From Pseudonocardia cypriaca (GTDB lineage Bacteria; Actinomycetota; Actinomycetes; Mycobacteriales; Pseudonocardiaceae), in the NCBI RefSeq assembly GCF_006717045.1, contig NZ_VFPH01000002.1, positions 1,054,001 to 1,118,000 on the forward strand: a stretch of DNA of 64,000 nt. The letters are read 5' to 3'. Shown here piece by piece: positions 24,727 through 33,226 of the stretch. Position numbers and translations under genes: made by a program. The notes under the pieces were generated by a model. That model did not search any database, had not been told where the DNA came from, and saw nothing but the letters and a program-made list of their open reading frames with translations. The stretch's first letter is position 1; each line of letters opens with the position of its first letter.

Positions 24727-25680
24727 GTGAAGAGCAGGATTTTCATCATGGGTTCCGGTGTCGTGGGCGCCGCGACCGGTGAAGGCTTCCTGAAGGCCGG
24801 CCACGACGTCACGTTCGTGGACATCAACGAGGTGCGGGTCCGCGAGCTGCGCGACCGCGGCTGGGACGCGCGCACCGGGATCGACCTGGCCGACGAGCCC
24901 GAGTCGCTGATCTTCCTGACGCTGCCGACCCCGAACGACGGGCACCGCTACGACCTGTCGGCGTTCACCGCCGGCACCGCCGCCGTCGGCCGCGCGATCG
25001 CGAACGCATCCGCCAAGCACATCGTCGTCGTCCGCTCCACCGTGCCCCCGGGCACCACGGAGGGCCTGGTCAAGGACACCCTGGAGGAGGCCTCCGGGAA
25101 GGTCGCGAACGAGGGCTTCGGCCTGGCGTCCAACCCCGAGTTCCTGCGCGCGGCCTCGGCCGCGGAGGACTTCGCCAACCCGTGGATGACGATCATCGCC
25201 AGCCGCGACCCGCAGAACGTCGAGCGGCTGCGCGCCCTGCTCTCGCCCTTCGGCGGCGAGCTGCGCACCTTCACCAACCCGGCCGAGGCCGAGTTCATCA
25301 AGGCCGCGCACAACATCTACAACGCCACCAAGATCAGCTTCTGGAACGAGATGTGGCTGGTCGCCCAGAAGATCGGCCTCGACCTCGACCCGATCGCCGC
25401 CACCGTCGCCCGCTCCGCCGAGGGGTCCATCAACCCCGAGTACGGCATCCGCGGCGGCGCCCCCTACGGCGGGGTCTGCCTGCCCAAGGACACCCAGGGT
25501 TTCCTCGGCTTCGCCGGCACCGTCGGCGTGGACATGCCGCTGCTGTCGGCCGTGGTGGAGGTCAACGACCGCCTCGCCGCGATCGTCGACCACGAGATCG
25601 AGAAGGTGGCTCACGCCGACGCCAGCGAGCTGCGCGGCCAGAGCGGTGCGGCCCCGGTCACGGAGCGCGAGTCGGCATGA
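24727..25680 (+). CDS. Short UDP-glucose/GDP-mannose dehydrogenase-like protein
   Basis: Protein of 317 residues (family norm about 390-440). NAD-binding GSGVVG (9-14) opens a Rossmann domain. HIVVVRSTVPPGTTEGLV, NPEFLRAASAAEDF and FIKAAHNIYNATKISFWNEMW match the AlgD/UGD family, and GGVCLPKD holds the catalytic Cys251. Two losses are visible: a segment of about 25 residues after the first beta-alpha units, and the whole C-terminal nucleotide-sugar-binding domain. The downstream gene starts in an ATGA overlap, so the short end is native. It would oxidise a nucleotide sugar to a uronate for the adjacent synthase. GTG 24727 has an AGAGGGGA ribosome site. Confidence 0.8.
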   Translation: MKSRIFIMGSGVVGAATGEGFLKAGHDVTFVDINEVRVRELRDRGWDARTGIDLADEPESLIFLTLPTPNDGHRYDLSAFTAGTAAVGRAIANASAKHIVVVRSTVPPGTTEGLVKDTLEEASGKVANEGFGLASNPEFLRAASAAEDFANPWMTIIASRDPQNVERLRALLSPFGGELRTFTNPAEAEFIKAAHNIYNATKISFWNEMWLVAQKIGLDLDPIAATVARSAEGSINPEYGIRGGAPYGGVCLPKDTQGFLGFAGTVGVDMPLLSAVVEVNDRLAAIVDHEIEKVAHADASELRGQSGAAPVTERESA

Positions 25681-26948
25681 ACCTGCCGATCTACTACTAC
25701 GTGCTGGGCACCCCGCTCGGGGTGCTCGGGCTGATCCGGTGGGGCGCCTGGCTCATCCGGCGGATCCCCGCGGTGCTGTACACGCCGGTGCGCAACGACC
25801 ACCGCCTGCCGATGTCCATCGTGGTGCCGGTCTACCAGGAAGACCCGAAGATCTTCGCGACGGCGATCGAGTCGTGGCTGGCCAACGACGTCGAGGAGGT
25901 CATCCTCGTCATCGACGCCTCCGACACCACCTGCCAGGACGTCGCGGCCCGCTACCCGGTCACCGTCGTCATCACCGACGTCCCCGGCAAGCGCGACGCG
26001 CTGCGCAAGGGGTGGCGCGCCGCCCGCACCGAGCTGGTCGCCCTCGTCGACTCGGACACGATCTGGGCCGACGATGTCGCCGTCGAGGTGAGCAAGCCGT
26101 TCGCCGACCCGCGCATCGGCGGTGTGGGCACCCGGCAGTCGGTATACGGGTCGGAGGGTTTCCTCGCCCGGATCACCGACATGTTCCTCGACCACCGCTA
26201 CTTCGACGAGAACGCCAGCCAGAGCCTGCTGGGCAAGGCCGTCTCGTGTCTGTCCGGGCGCACCGCCGTCTACCGCCGCGAGCTCCTGCTGGAGATCGAG
26301 GACGACTTCATGAACGAGACGTTCTGGGGTGTCCAGTCGCTCTCCGGTGACGACAAGCGGCTCACCACGCTGATCCTGGAGCGGGGCCACCTCACCTACA
26401 TGCAGCGCACCGCCGAGGTGTGGTCCACGTTCCCGGACCGCTGGCGCACGTTCTTCCGCCAGCGGCTGCGCTGGGCCCGCAACACGTGGCGCTCGGACCT
26501 GCGGGCGCTGTCCAAGCCGTGGGTGTGGCGCCACCCGTTCCTCGCCTACACCATGATCGACAAGGGCCTCAGCGGTTTCACGCTGCTGCTCGGTCCCCTC
26601 GCGATGGTGTTCGCGCTGGTCACGCAGAACTGGATCCTCGCCGGTGTGCTGCTGCTGTGGTGGCAGGTCAGCCGCGCGGCCAAGCTCGCGCCCCACATCC
26701 GGCGGCGGCCGTCCAGCTTCTTCTTCGTGCTGGGCTACGTCGCCGTCTCCTGGCTGATGGCGATCATCAAGATCACCGCCCTGGTCACCATCCGCAAGCA
26801 GGCCTGGCTCACCCGCCAGGTCGCGGTCGAGAACGGCGAGGTCGTGCGCACCACCACCGGCAACGACGAGGCCGATCCCCTCGACACCCTGCGCTCCCCC
26901 GACGAGCACCACGACAACGTCATCCCCCTGCGGAGGGCCGCGGCATGA
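25677..26948 (+). CDS. Processive family 2 glycosyltransferase (hyaluronan synthase/Alg8-like)
   Basis: Membrane glycosyltransferase of 423 residues. One N-terminal membrane segment (about 5-28) precedes the GT-A domain with SIVVPVYQED, the DSD metal motif (D125-D127), GDDKRLTTLI (224 onward) and QRLRW (262-266), the Q-x-x-R-W signature of processive synthases. Three or four membrane segments follow (about 295-375), then a charged tail. This is the layout of hyaluronan synthase, Alg8 and related beta-glycan polymerases that extend and export the chain. It overlaps both neighbours by four bases. The likely substrate is the uronate nucleotide from the upstream dehydrogenase; the polymer is unknown. 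Confidence 0.85.
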   Translation: MNLPIYYYVLGTPLGVLGLIRWGAWLIRRIPAVLYTPVRNDHRLPMSIVVPVYQEDPKIFATAIESWLANDVEEVILVIDASDTTCQDVAARYPVTVVITDVPGKRDALRKGWRAARTELVALVDSDTIWADDVAVEVSKPFADPRIGGVGTRQSVYGSEGFLARITDMFLDHRYFDENASQSLLGKAVSCLSGRTAVYRRELLLEIEDDFMNETFWGVQSLSGDDKRLTTLILERGHLTYMQRTAEVWSTFPDRWRTFFRQRLRWARNTWRSDLRALSKPWVWRHPFLAYTMIDKGLSGFTLLLGPLAMVFALVTQNWILAGVLLLWWQVSRAAKLAPHIRRRPSSFFFVLGYVAVSWLMAIIKITALVTIRKQAWLTRQVAVENGEVVRTTTGNDEADPLDTLRSPDEHHDNVIPLRRAAA

Positions 26949-28879
26949 GCACCGGCACCACCAGCAGGCGGTGGGTGGGGCGGATCGTCGCCGCCGGCAT
27001 GACCACAGCCGTCGGTCTCGGGCTCGCCGCGGGCACCGCGGTCGCCGCACCCGCGGTGGCGCCGGCCGCCCACACGGTGACCCAACCGGCAGCGGCAGCC
27101 CAGCCCGCGGTGGCAGCCCAGCCGGCGGCCCGGCCGACCCAGGTGATCACGCCCGATACCGCGGCTTCCGTGCGCAGGGCGTGGGAGGCGCGCGGTCGCC
27201 CCCACCGGATGGCGGTCGTGCGGGACTTCCGCATCGACCTCGCCACCGACGGCCGGGTCACGCGCCAGGTCGGCCTCTCCGGCGGCACGGTGACCATCGC
27301 CGACCTCGCACGGGTACTGCCGGCGAGCTGGCTGAAGGTCGACGACGGCACCGCGACGCTCGACGCGACCCTCGTCCTCACCCACAGCGTCGCGCTGCAG
27401 CTGGGCGGCCCCCGCAGCTCCGTGAGCACCCTGCAGCTCGCGGGCGGCGCCACCCCGGCCGACGCCGCCTCGATCCACACCGGTGGCGGCAGGCTCGCCC
27501 TCAACGGGATCACCGTCACGTCGGTCGACCCCGCCACCGGGCAGCCGCTGCCCGCCACCGCGAAGGGCCGCCCGTCGATCGTCGCCTCCGGCGGCGGCCG
27601 GCTGGACGTCACCGACGCCACGATCAACGACCTCGGCGCCGTCTCCGACGGTGCGCCCGGCGCCGACGAGCACACCAGCGCCGCCGTGGAGTTCCGCACC
27701 GGCAGCACCGGCTCGCTCGTGCGGACCACCGTGGCGCGCGGGAGCGTCGGGGTGGAGCTGTCGCGCTCCCAGGGCGTCCACCTGGAGCAGCTCACGGTCT
27801 CCGACTCGGCGGAGGACGGCCTCCTGCTCGCGGGCGACCAGGACACCTCGATGACCGGGATCCGCGCCACCGGCAACGGCGGCAACGGGGTTCTCGTGTC
27901 CGGGGCGAGCGGCGGCCGCCCGATCACCGGCATCACCACGAACGCCAACGGCGCCTTCGGCGTCGCCGTGGTCGGCGAGACCGGCACGCAGGTCTCCGCG
28001 GTCGACACCACCGCCGACCAGGCGGGTGGGCTGCGGATCTCCCGCTCGACGAACATCACGGTCACCGGCTACACGGCCACCGACCAGCGCATGGGCGTGT
28101 TCACCCACGTCCACAGCTCGGGGATCGTGCTCGACGGCGTCCAGACCGTCGGGGGCGCGCGCGGGCTGGTGGTCGAGAAGAGCACCAGCACGCTCGAGGC
28201 GAAGAACTCGACGTTCAGCGGCGCGCGTGTGGCGGGCGTGGCCCTGAACGGCAACGACATCGCGCTGAGCGGCGTGCACGTCTCCGAATCCCGGTCGGCG
28301 GTCCGGGTCGACCGCGGGGCGAACAACATCCGCCTCGCCGGGCTCACGATCGACGGCGGGCGCGACGGGCTCGTCACCGCTGCGGGCACCACCGGCCTCG
28401 TCGTCACCGACCTCACCGTCAACAACGTCACGTCCGACGGCGTGCGCAGCTTCACCCCGGACGCCCGCATCACCGGCGCGCACATCACCGGCGGCGGCAC
28501 CGGCCTCGACCTCGCGGCCGGTGCGACGATCACGAACTCGACGATCACGGCAGCCCGGGAGGGCATCCGCTCCCGATCCCCCGAGTCCGTCTACGCGTCC
28601 GGGGTCACCGTCGACGCCACCCAGCTGGGCATCAACACCGCCGCGGGCAGCCCGTTCACGCTGGTCGACTCCAACGTGCACGCCCTCGAGTCGGTGCGCG
28701 GCGTGATCAACCAGCAGGGTCCGAACGACCTGAGCCTGCCCCCGCTCAACCTGCTCGGCGCGATCGGCGTCCCGCTGATCGTGCTGGCCGTGGTGCTGGA
28801 GGAGCTGCACACCTTCCGCCAGCGCCGCCGCGGTGGCACCACCCGGCGCCGCCGCCCGCCGCTCCCGGTGGAGGCGTGA
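26945..28879 (+). CDS. Secreted, C-terminally membrane-anchored beta-helix protein
   Basis: Protein of 644 residues. A signal peptide (residues 1-35, cleavage near AVAAPA) is followed by an Ala/Pro/Gln-rich linker and a long right-handed parallel beta-helix (about 190-600) of roughly 22-residue coils rich in Gly, Asp, Ser and Thr. The C-terminus has a membrane segment LLGAIGVPLIVLAVVLEELHTF and an Arg-rich cytoplasmic tail, so the helix faces outward. Beta-helices bind or modify polysaccharides. It is coupled on both sides (ATGA with the synthase, TGATG with the AlgG-like gene), pointing to modification or guidance of the nascent polymer. No catalytic residues could be assigned. Confidence 0.75.
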   Translation: MSTGTTSRRWVGRIVAAGMTTAVGLGLAAGTAVAAPAVAPAAHTVTQPAAAAQPAVAAQPAARPTQVITPDTAASVRRAWEARGRPHRMAVVRDFRIDLATDGRVTRQVGLSGGTVTIADLARVLPASWLKVDDGTATLDATLVLTHSVALQLGGPRSSVSTLQLAGGATPADAASIHTGGGRLALNGITVTSVDPATGQPLPATAKGRPSIVASGGGRLDVTDATINDLGAVSDGAPGADEHTSAAVEFRTGSTGSLVRTTVARGSVGVELSRSQGVHLEQLTVSDSAEDGLLLAGDQDTSMTGIRATGNGGNGVLVSGASGGRPITGITTNANGAFGVAVVGETGTQVSAVDTTADQAGGLRISRSTNITVTGYTATDQRMGVFTHVHSSGIVLDGVQTVGGARGLVVEKSTSTLEAKNSTFSGARVAGVALNGNDIALSGVHVSESRSAVRVDRGANNIRLAGLTIDGGRDGLVTAAGTTGLVVTDLTVNNVTSDGVRSFTPDARITGAHITGGGTGLDLAAGATITNSTITAAREGIRSRSPESVYASGVTVDATQLGINTAAGSPFTLVDSNVHALESVRGVINQQGPNDLSLPPLNLLGAIGVPLIVLAVVLEELHTFRQRRRGGTTRRRRPPLPVEA

Positions 28880-30228
28880 TGAGCACGTTCCGTCGCGTGG
28901 TACAGGCCGTCGCCGTGGGCGCGGTCGCCACGGTCCTCCTGGCGGGGTGCGGTGCACCCGCACCGCCGCCGCTGGAGCCCAGGCAGGTCGCCGCACCCGT
29001 GGTCGACGACCCCGCGCAGCCGTGCGTCCGGGAGGCACCGGCCGCCGACGCGGGCGTCGCGCCGCCGGCCGCCCCGATCGGCCTCGACGTCCGGTTCGAC
29101 CGCGCCACCAACGTGATCGACGTCGTCGGCGGCACCGGGGTGACGCTCCCGGCGATCGCCGCCGAGGTCGGCGATCCCGCCGCGCTGCGCGAGGTGAACC
29201 CCGGCGAGTGGCTGCTCGGCGCCGACCTCGTCGTGCGCGGCGGGGCCGAGCTGCAGATCACCACCCCCGAGGTCCGCTGGCTCAAGCTCAGCAGCGAACC
29301 CGGCCGGTTCGTCTCGGTGGACGCGCTCGGCGGGAAGCTCGACGTCACCGGCTCCTGCGTCACGTCCTGGAACGACGCGCAGGGCAGCGTCGACACCGCC
29401 TACGACGACGGGCGCAGCTTCCTGCTCGCCCGCGACGGCGCCCAGATGACGATCGACCACGCCGAGCTGCACTACCTCGGCCACGGCGACGTCGAGTCCT
29501 ACGGGCTGTCCTGGCGCACCGCCGGCACCGGCGGGGGGATCACCGACAGCATCGTCTCGAACCTGTACTACGGCCTCTACACCTACGAGGTGAGCGGGCT
29601 GTCGGTGCTGGACAACGAGTTCCGCAACAACGTGCTGTACGGCATCGACCCGCACACCGGGTCGGCGAAGCTGGACATCGAGCGCAACGTCGTGCACGAC
29701 AACGGCAAGCACGGGATCATCCTCGCCGAGGACTGCGTCGACAGCGTCATCCGCGACAACCTCGTCTACCGCAACGCCCACCACGGGATCGTGCTGTACC
29801 TGCGCTCCGACCGGAACCTCGTCGAGGGCAACGAGACCTTCGACAACTCCGCCCAGGGCATCAACATCAACGAATCCGGCGCCAACACCCTGCGCGACAA
29901 CAAGGTGTACGACAACGGCGAGACCGGGGTCGGGGTCACCCAGCTGGCACAGGGCAACGTGGTGGAGGGCAACCAGCTGCGCGGCAACCAGCAGGACGGC
30001 CTGCGGGTGGTCAGCGAGTCGGCGGCCACCACCGTCCACGACAACGTCATCGCCGGCAACGCCCGGTACGGCCTGTACGTCGACACCAGCGGCGCCGTCG
30101 AGGTCGCGGGCAACACGATCACCGACAACGCCTCCGGCATCATGTCGACCGGCGCCCCGGTGGCCCCGGCGAACGCCAACGACGTGAGCGGCAACAAGCA
30201 GGCCGACGTGGTGGAGGACAAGGGCTAG
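28879..30228 (+). CDS. AlgG-like mannuronan C5-epimerase-family lipoprotein
   Basis: Protein of 449 residues. The lipobox LLAGC (Cys24) makes it a surface lipoprotein. From about residue 130 it tracks AlgG closely: WLKLSSEPGRFVSVDALGGKL, TSWNDAQG, YYGLYTYEVSGLSVLDNEFRNNVLYGIDPH, GKHGIILAEDCVDSVIRDN and GIVLYLRSDRNLVEGNE, all inside a parallel beta-helix. AlgG epimerises mannuronate to guluronate in alginate. The DPHD motif reads D257-P-H259-T260, and a conserved Arg after KHGII is acidic here (eye alignment), so activity may differ. Last gene of the four-gene cluster, with a one-base overlap upstream. Confidence 0.8.
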   Translation: MSTFRRVVQAVAVGAVATVLLAGCGAPAPPPLEPRQVAAPVVDDPAQPCVREAPAADAGVAPPAAPIGLDVRFDRATNVIDVVGGTGVTLPAIAAEVGDPAALREVNPGEWLLGADLVVRGGAELQITTPEVRWLKLSSEPGRFVSVDALGGKLDVTGSCVTSWNDAQGSVDTAYDDGRSFLLARDGAQMTIDHAELHYLGHGDVESYGLSWRTAGTGGGITDSIVSNLYYGLYTYEVSGLSVLDNEFRNNVLYGIDPHTGSAKLDIERNVVHDNGKHGIILAEDCVDSVIRDNLVYRNAHHGIVLYLRSDRNLVEGNETFDNSAQGININESGANTLRDNKVYDNGETGVGVTQLAQGNVVEGNQLRGNQQDGLRVVSESAATTVHDNVIAGNARYGLYVDTSGAVEVAGNTITDNASGIMSTGAPVAPANANDVSGNKQADVVEDKG

Positions 30229-30518
30229 GAACAGCCCTGGAAGTCCGGGGGCAGGGTCATGAGCCACTCCACGGGCATGCTCGGTGCGAGCAGTACTACC
30301 CGGTCGCAGGCAGGACCCTCGTGTGCTGCTCAGGGTGATTCTCGGACAGTCACGCACCCGTTCTCGGTCCGGGCTGCCCGTCGACCGGTTGTGTGGACCG
30401 ACAAGAAGTGCGCGACAGCAAAGAGATCGCCGACGCCGGCCTCCTGGCGGCGCCGCGCACTAGGAGGGCAGACCCTTGGGCCTGCCCGCGAAGCGGGCCT
30501 GGGGGATGTGACGGCTCG
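30229..30518. terminator. Intergenic region with GCCCGC/GCGGGC hairpin
   Basis: 290 bases between the convergent AlgG-like and ROK genes. GCCCGC (30484-30489) pairs with GCGGGC (30493-30498) around a GAA loop, a plausible bidirectional terminator without a U tract, as is common in actinobacteria. Nothing else convincing was seen; an 87-codon ORF at 30259 lacks coding character. Confidence 0.45.
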
Positions 30519-31721
30519 CTAGACCGCGCCCAGCACCGGCTCGAACGCCAGCTCGGCCGCCCCGACGAGCTTGGCGTCACGTCCGAGCGGGCTGGTCTCG
30601 ATGCGGGTGCCGCCGACCGCCCGGCTCACCAGGCTCCGCTCGTGCACCTGCGTGCGGACGTGGTCGACGACCGCGGGCGGGAGCGCGGTGAACAGGTCGC
30701 CGAGCACCACCAGGTCCGGGGCGGTCACGTTGACGACCGTGACGAGGCCGGTGGCCAGCCACTCGGCGAACTCGTCGAGCGGGCCGGGGAGCGGGGCCGT
30801 GGCGAGCGAGCGCAGCTCCGCCACGATCACGCCGCGCGGGGTGTCCTCGGGCAGCCCCAGCGCCCGGCACAGCGCGGCCTCCCCCACCTCGGTCTCCCAG
30901 CAGCCGCGGTTGCCGCAGTAGCAGTCCCGCCCGCCGGGCCGGACCACGAGGTGCCCGATCTCCCCCACGTACCCGCGGGTGCCGCGCAACGGCCGGCCGG
31001 CCGCGATCACACCGCCGCCGACACCGCGGTCGGCGGAGATGTAGACGAGGTCGTCGACGCCGTGGGCCTCGCCGCGGACGTGCTCGGCGAGTGCGCCGAG
31101 CTCGGCGTCGTTGGCGACCTGCACCGGGATCCTCAGCACCGCAGCCAACCGGGTGCCGAGCGCGACGTCGCGCCAGCCCAGGTTGGGCGCCTCGTGCACG
31201 AACCCGTCGTCGCGGCGCACCACGCCCGGTACGGACACCGCCGCCCCCCGCGCCGAGACGGCGAGCTCGTCGGCGAGCAGCTGCGCCGACTCCGCGATGT
31301 GCGTGATCACCTCGCCGGGTGCCCGGGTGCGGTGGTGCAGGTTCCAGCTGTGCCGTCCGAGGACCTGTCCCCCGATGCCGACCATCGCCATCGCGACCTG
31401 CTCGACGCGCACGTCGATCGCCAGCACGACGGCCGCCTCCGGCTCGGGCAGCACCATGAGCGACGGGCGGCCCGCGCCGTTGCGCTGCGCGGGCACCGCC
31501 TCGGTGACGACGCCGGCCTCGGCCAGCCCGTCGACCACCGCCTTGATCGTGCTGCGGTTGAGCCCCAGCTCCGCCGCCAGCGTGGCGCGCGTGCATGGTC
31601 CGGCGACGTGCAGGCGGCGGAGCAGCGCGGCGCGGTTGTGCCGGCGGGCCTCGTCCGGCCGCGCACCTGCCGTGCCGGCGGGTGCACCACCCCCACCGTC
31701 ACCGCCCCACGCGCGGCTCAC
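30519..31721 (-). CDS. ROK family transcriptional regulator
   Basis: Protein of 400 residues of the XylR/NagC branch of ROK. The N-terminal winged helix reads NRAALLRRLHVAGPCTRATLAAELGLNRSTIKAVVDGLAEAGVV (about 29-72). The ROK sugar-kinase-like domain follows, with VANDAELGALAEH, GVGGGVIAAGRPLRGTRGYVGEIGHL and the zinc motif CYCGNRGCWETEV. The GTG at 31721 overlaps the permease stop (GTGA), so it is co-transcribed as the last gene of a XylFGH-like transporter operon, which it probably controls in response to the imported sugar. Confidence 0.88.
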   Translation of the reverse strand: MSRAWGGDGGGGAPAGTAGARPDEARRHNRAALLRRLHVAGPCTRATLAAELGLNRSTIKAVVDGLAEAGVVTEAVPAQRNGAGRPSLMVLPEPEAAVVLAIDVRVEQVAMAMVGIGGQVLGRHSWNLHHRTRAPGEVITHIAESAQLLADELAVSARGAAVSVPGVVRRDDGFVHEAPNLGWRDVALGTRLAAVLRIPVQVANDAELGALAEHVRGEAHGVDDLVYISADRGVGGGVIAAGRPLRGTRGYVGEIGHLVVRPGGRDCYCGNRGCWETEVGEAALCRALGLPEDTPRGVIVAELRSLATAPLPGPLDEFAEWLATGLVTVVNVTAPDLVVLGDLFTALPPAVVDHVRTQVHERSLVSRAVGGTRIETSPLGRDAKLVGAAELAFEPVLGAV

Positions 31722-33226
31722 CTGCCGGCGACCGCCGACCGCCGTCGCGACAGCACGTCCACGCCCGCGGCGAGCAGGAGCACCAGGCCGTTGACGAGGA
31801 ACACCACCGACGCGGGCTGGCCGAGCAGGCCGAGGCCGTTGTTCACGGTGGCGAGCACCGCGCCGCCGATCACCGCGTTGCTGACGCGCCCACGCCCGCC
31901 GAACAGCGATGTGCCGCCGATCACCGCCGCGCCCACCGCGAACAGCAGCGTGTTGCCGCCACCCGCGGCCGGGGACACCGAGCCCACCTTCGAGGAGTAG
32001 ACGATCGCACCGATCGCAGCGCACGCCGCGCCGATCACGAACACCGTGGCCCGCACCCGCGTGACGTCGATGCCGGCCCGGCGGGCGGCCTCCCGGTTGC
32101 CGCCGACCGCGTAGACGTGCCGGCCGAAGCGGGTGCGGTCGAGCACGTACGTGCCCGCGACGAGCAGCACGAGGACGACCGGCACCACGTACGGCACGCC
32201 TGCGATCGGCGTCGTGCCCGGCGAGCGGTCGAGCGTGAGCAGGAACGTGGCCACCGCGGCGAGTACGACCACCGCGCCGACCTTCAGCAGCACGAGCCCC
32301 GTCGGCTGCGCAACCAGCCCGAGCTTGCGCCGCGACCGCTGCCGGTTCAGCAGCACGGCCGCGTAGCCGCCCGCGGCGATCACGAACAGCAGCCAGCTGG
32401 CGAGCGTCGACAGGTTGCCGTTGGCCACCGCGATGATCACGGGGTCGCGCAGGCCGAGCGTGCCGCCGTCGCCGATCAGCTGCAGGATCACGCCCTGCCA
32501 CGCGATGAACAGCGCCAGCGTCACCACGAACGACGGCATCCCGAGCTTCGCGACCGCGAAGCCGGTGAGGCAGCCGATCGTCACGCCCACGCACACCGCC
32601 AGCAGCATCTCCAGCCACGGGTTGGGTGGGAACCCGACCAGCATCAGCACGAGCGCCACCGCCGAGAGCGCGGCCCCGAACCAGATGCGCAGCATCAGCG
32701 CGAGCGCGATGGCGACCACCGTGATCACGAGGAACAGCACGAACACCGTGGTGCCCATGCCCCCGAGCAGGTTGCCGCTGCTCACCAGGTGCAGCGCCAT
32801 CACCGCCGCCGCGAGGCCGGACGCGGTGCCGGCGGCGAGGTCGATCTCGCCGGTCAGCAGCACGAACACGAGACCCATCGCGATGATCGTCTGGCCCGCG
32901 CCCTGCTGCAGGAGGTTGGCCAGGTTCAGCAGGCTGGGGAACGTGCCGCCCGAGTCGAGCACCGTGAACAGCACGAACAGCGCGGCGAGCCCGAGCAGGG
33001 CGGGCAGCGCGCCCAGGTCACCGTTGCGCAGGTTGCGCAGGTAGGCGCGGATGGCCTCCTCGGTGCTCCGGGCAGTGGTGTCGATGCCGAAGTCGGCCGC
33101 GCGGGCCGACGCGGGCGCGGCGCGCTCCGCCGCACTCGCGGCGCCGGCCGTCTTCTCCACCTGGGTCTCCTCCGTGTGCGCCTTCTCGGCGCTGATCTTC
33201 GGTGGGCTGGTCTTCTCGGGAGGCAT
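31718..33226 (-). CDS. Sugar ABC transporter permease, XylH type
   Basis: Permease of 502 residues in the BPD_transp_2 (CUT2) family. After a hydrophilic, Glu/Lys/Ala-rich N-terminal tail of about 60 residues come 10-12 membrane segments. Signatures include LLQQGAGQTIIAMGLVFVLLTGEIDLAAGTASGLAAAVMAL and GVPYVVPVVLVLLVAGTYVLDRTRFGRHVYAVGGNREAARRAGIDV, the contact loop for the ATPase. It overlaps the ATPase gene by one base and ROK by four. The length is longer than RbsC but normal for XylH-like proteins. A pentose or other monosaccharide is the expected substrate. Confidence 0.88.
   Translation of the reverse strand: MPPEKTSPPKISAEKAHTEETQVEKTAGAASAAERAAPASARAADFGIDTTARSTEEAIRAYLRNLRNGDLGALPALLGLAALFVLFTVLDSGGTFPSLLNLANLLQQGAGQTIIAMGLVFVLLTGEIDLAAGTASGLAAAVMALHLVSSGNLLGGMGTTVFVLFLVITVVAIALALMLRIWFGAALSAVALVLMLVGFPPNPWLEMLLAVCVGVTIGCLTGFAVAKLGMPSFVVTLALFIAWQGVILQLIGDGGTLGLRDPVIIAVANGNLSTLASWLLFVIAAGGYAAVLLNRQRSRRKLGLVAQPTGLVLLKVGAVVVLAAVATFLLTLDRSPGTTPIAGVPYVVPVVLVLLVAGTYVLDRTRFGRHVYAVGGNREAARRAGIDVTRVRATVFVIGAACAAIGAIVYSSKVGSVSPAAGGGNTLLFAVGAAVIGGTSLFGGRGRVSNAVIGGAVLATVNNGLGLLGQPASVVFLVNGLVLLLAAGVDVLSRRRSAVAGR

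Noticed and set aside
30259..30522. Small ORF of 87 codons after the AlgG-like gene
   Set aside because: No ribosome site, unusual composition, and it runs through a terminator-like hairpin.
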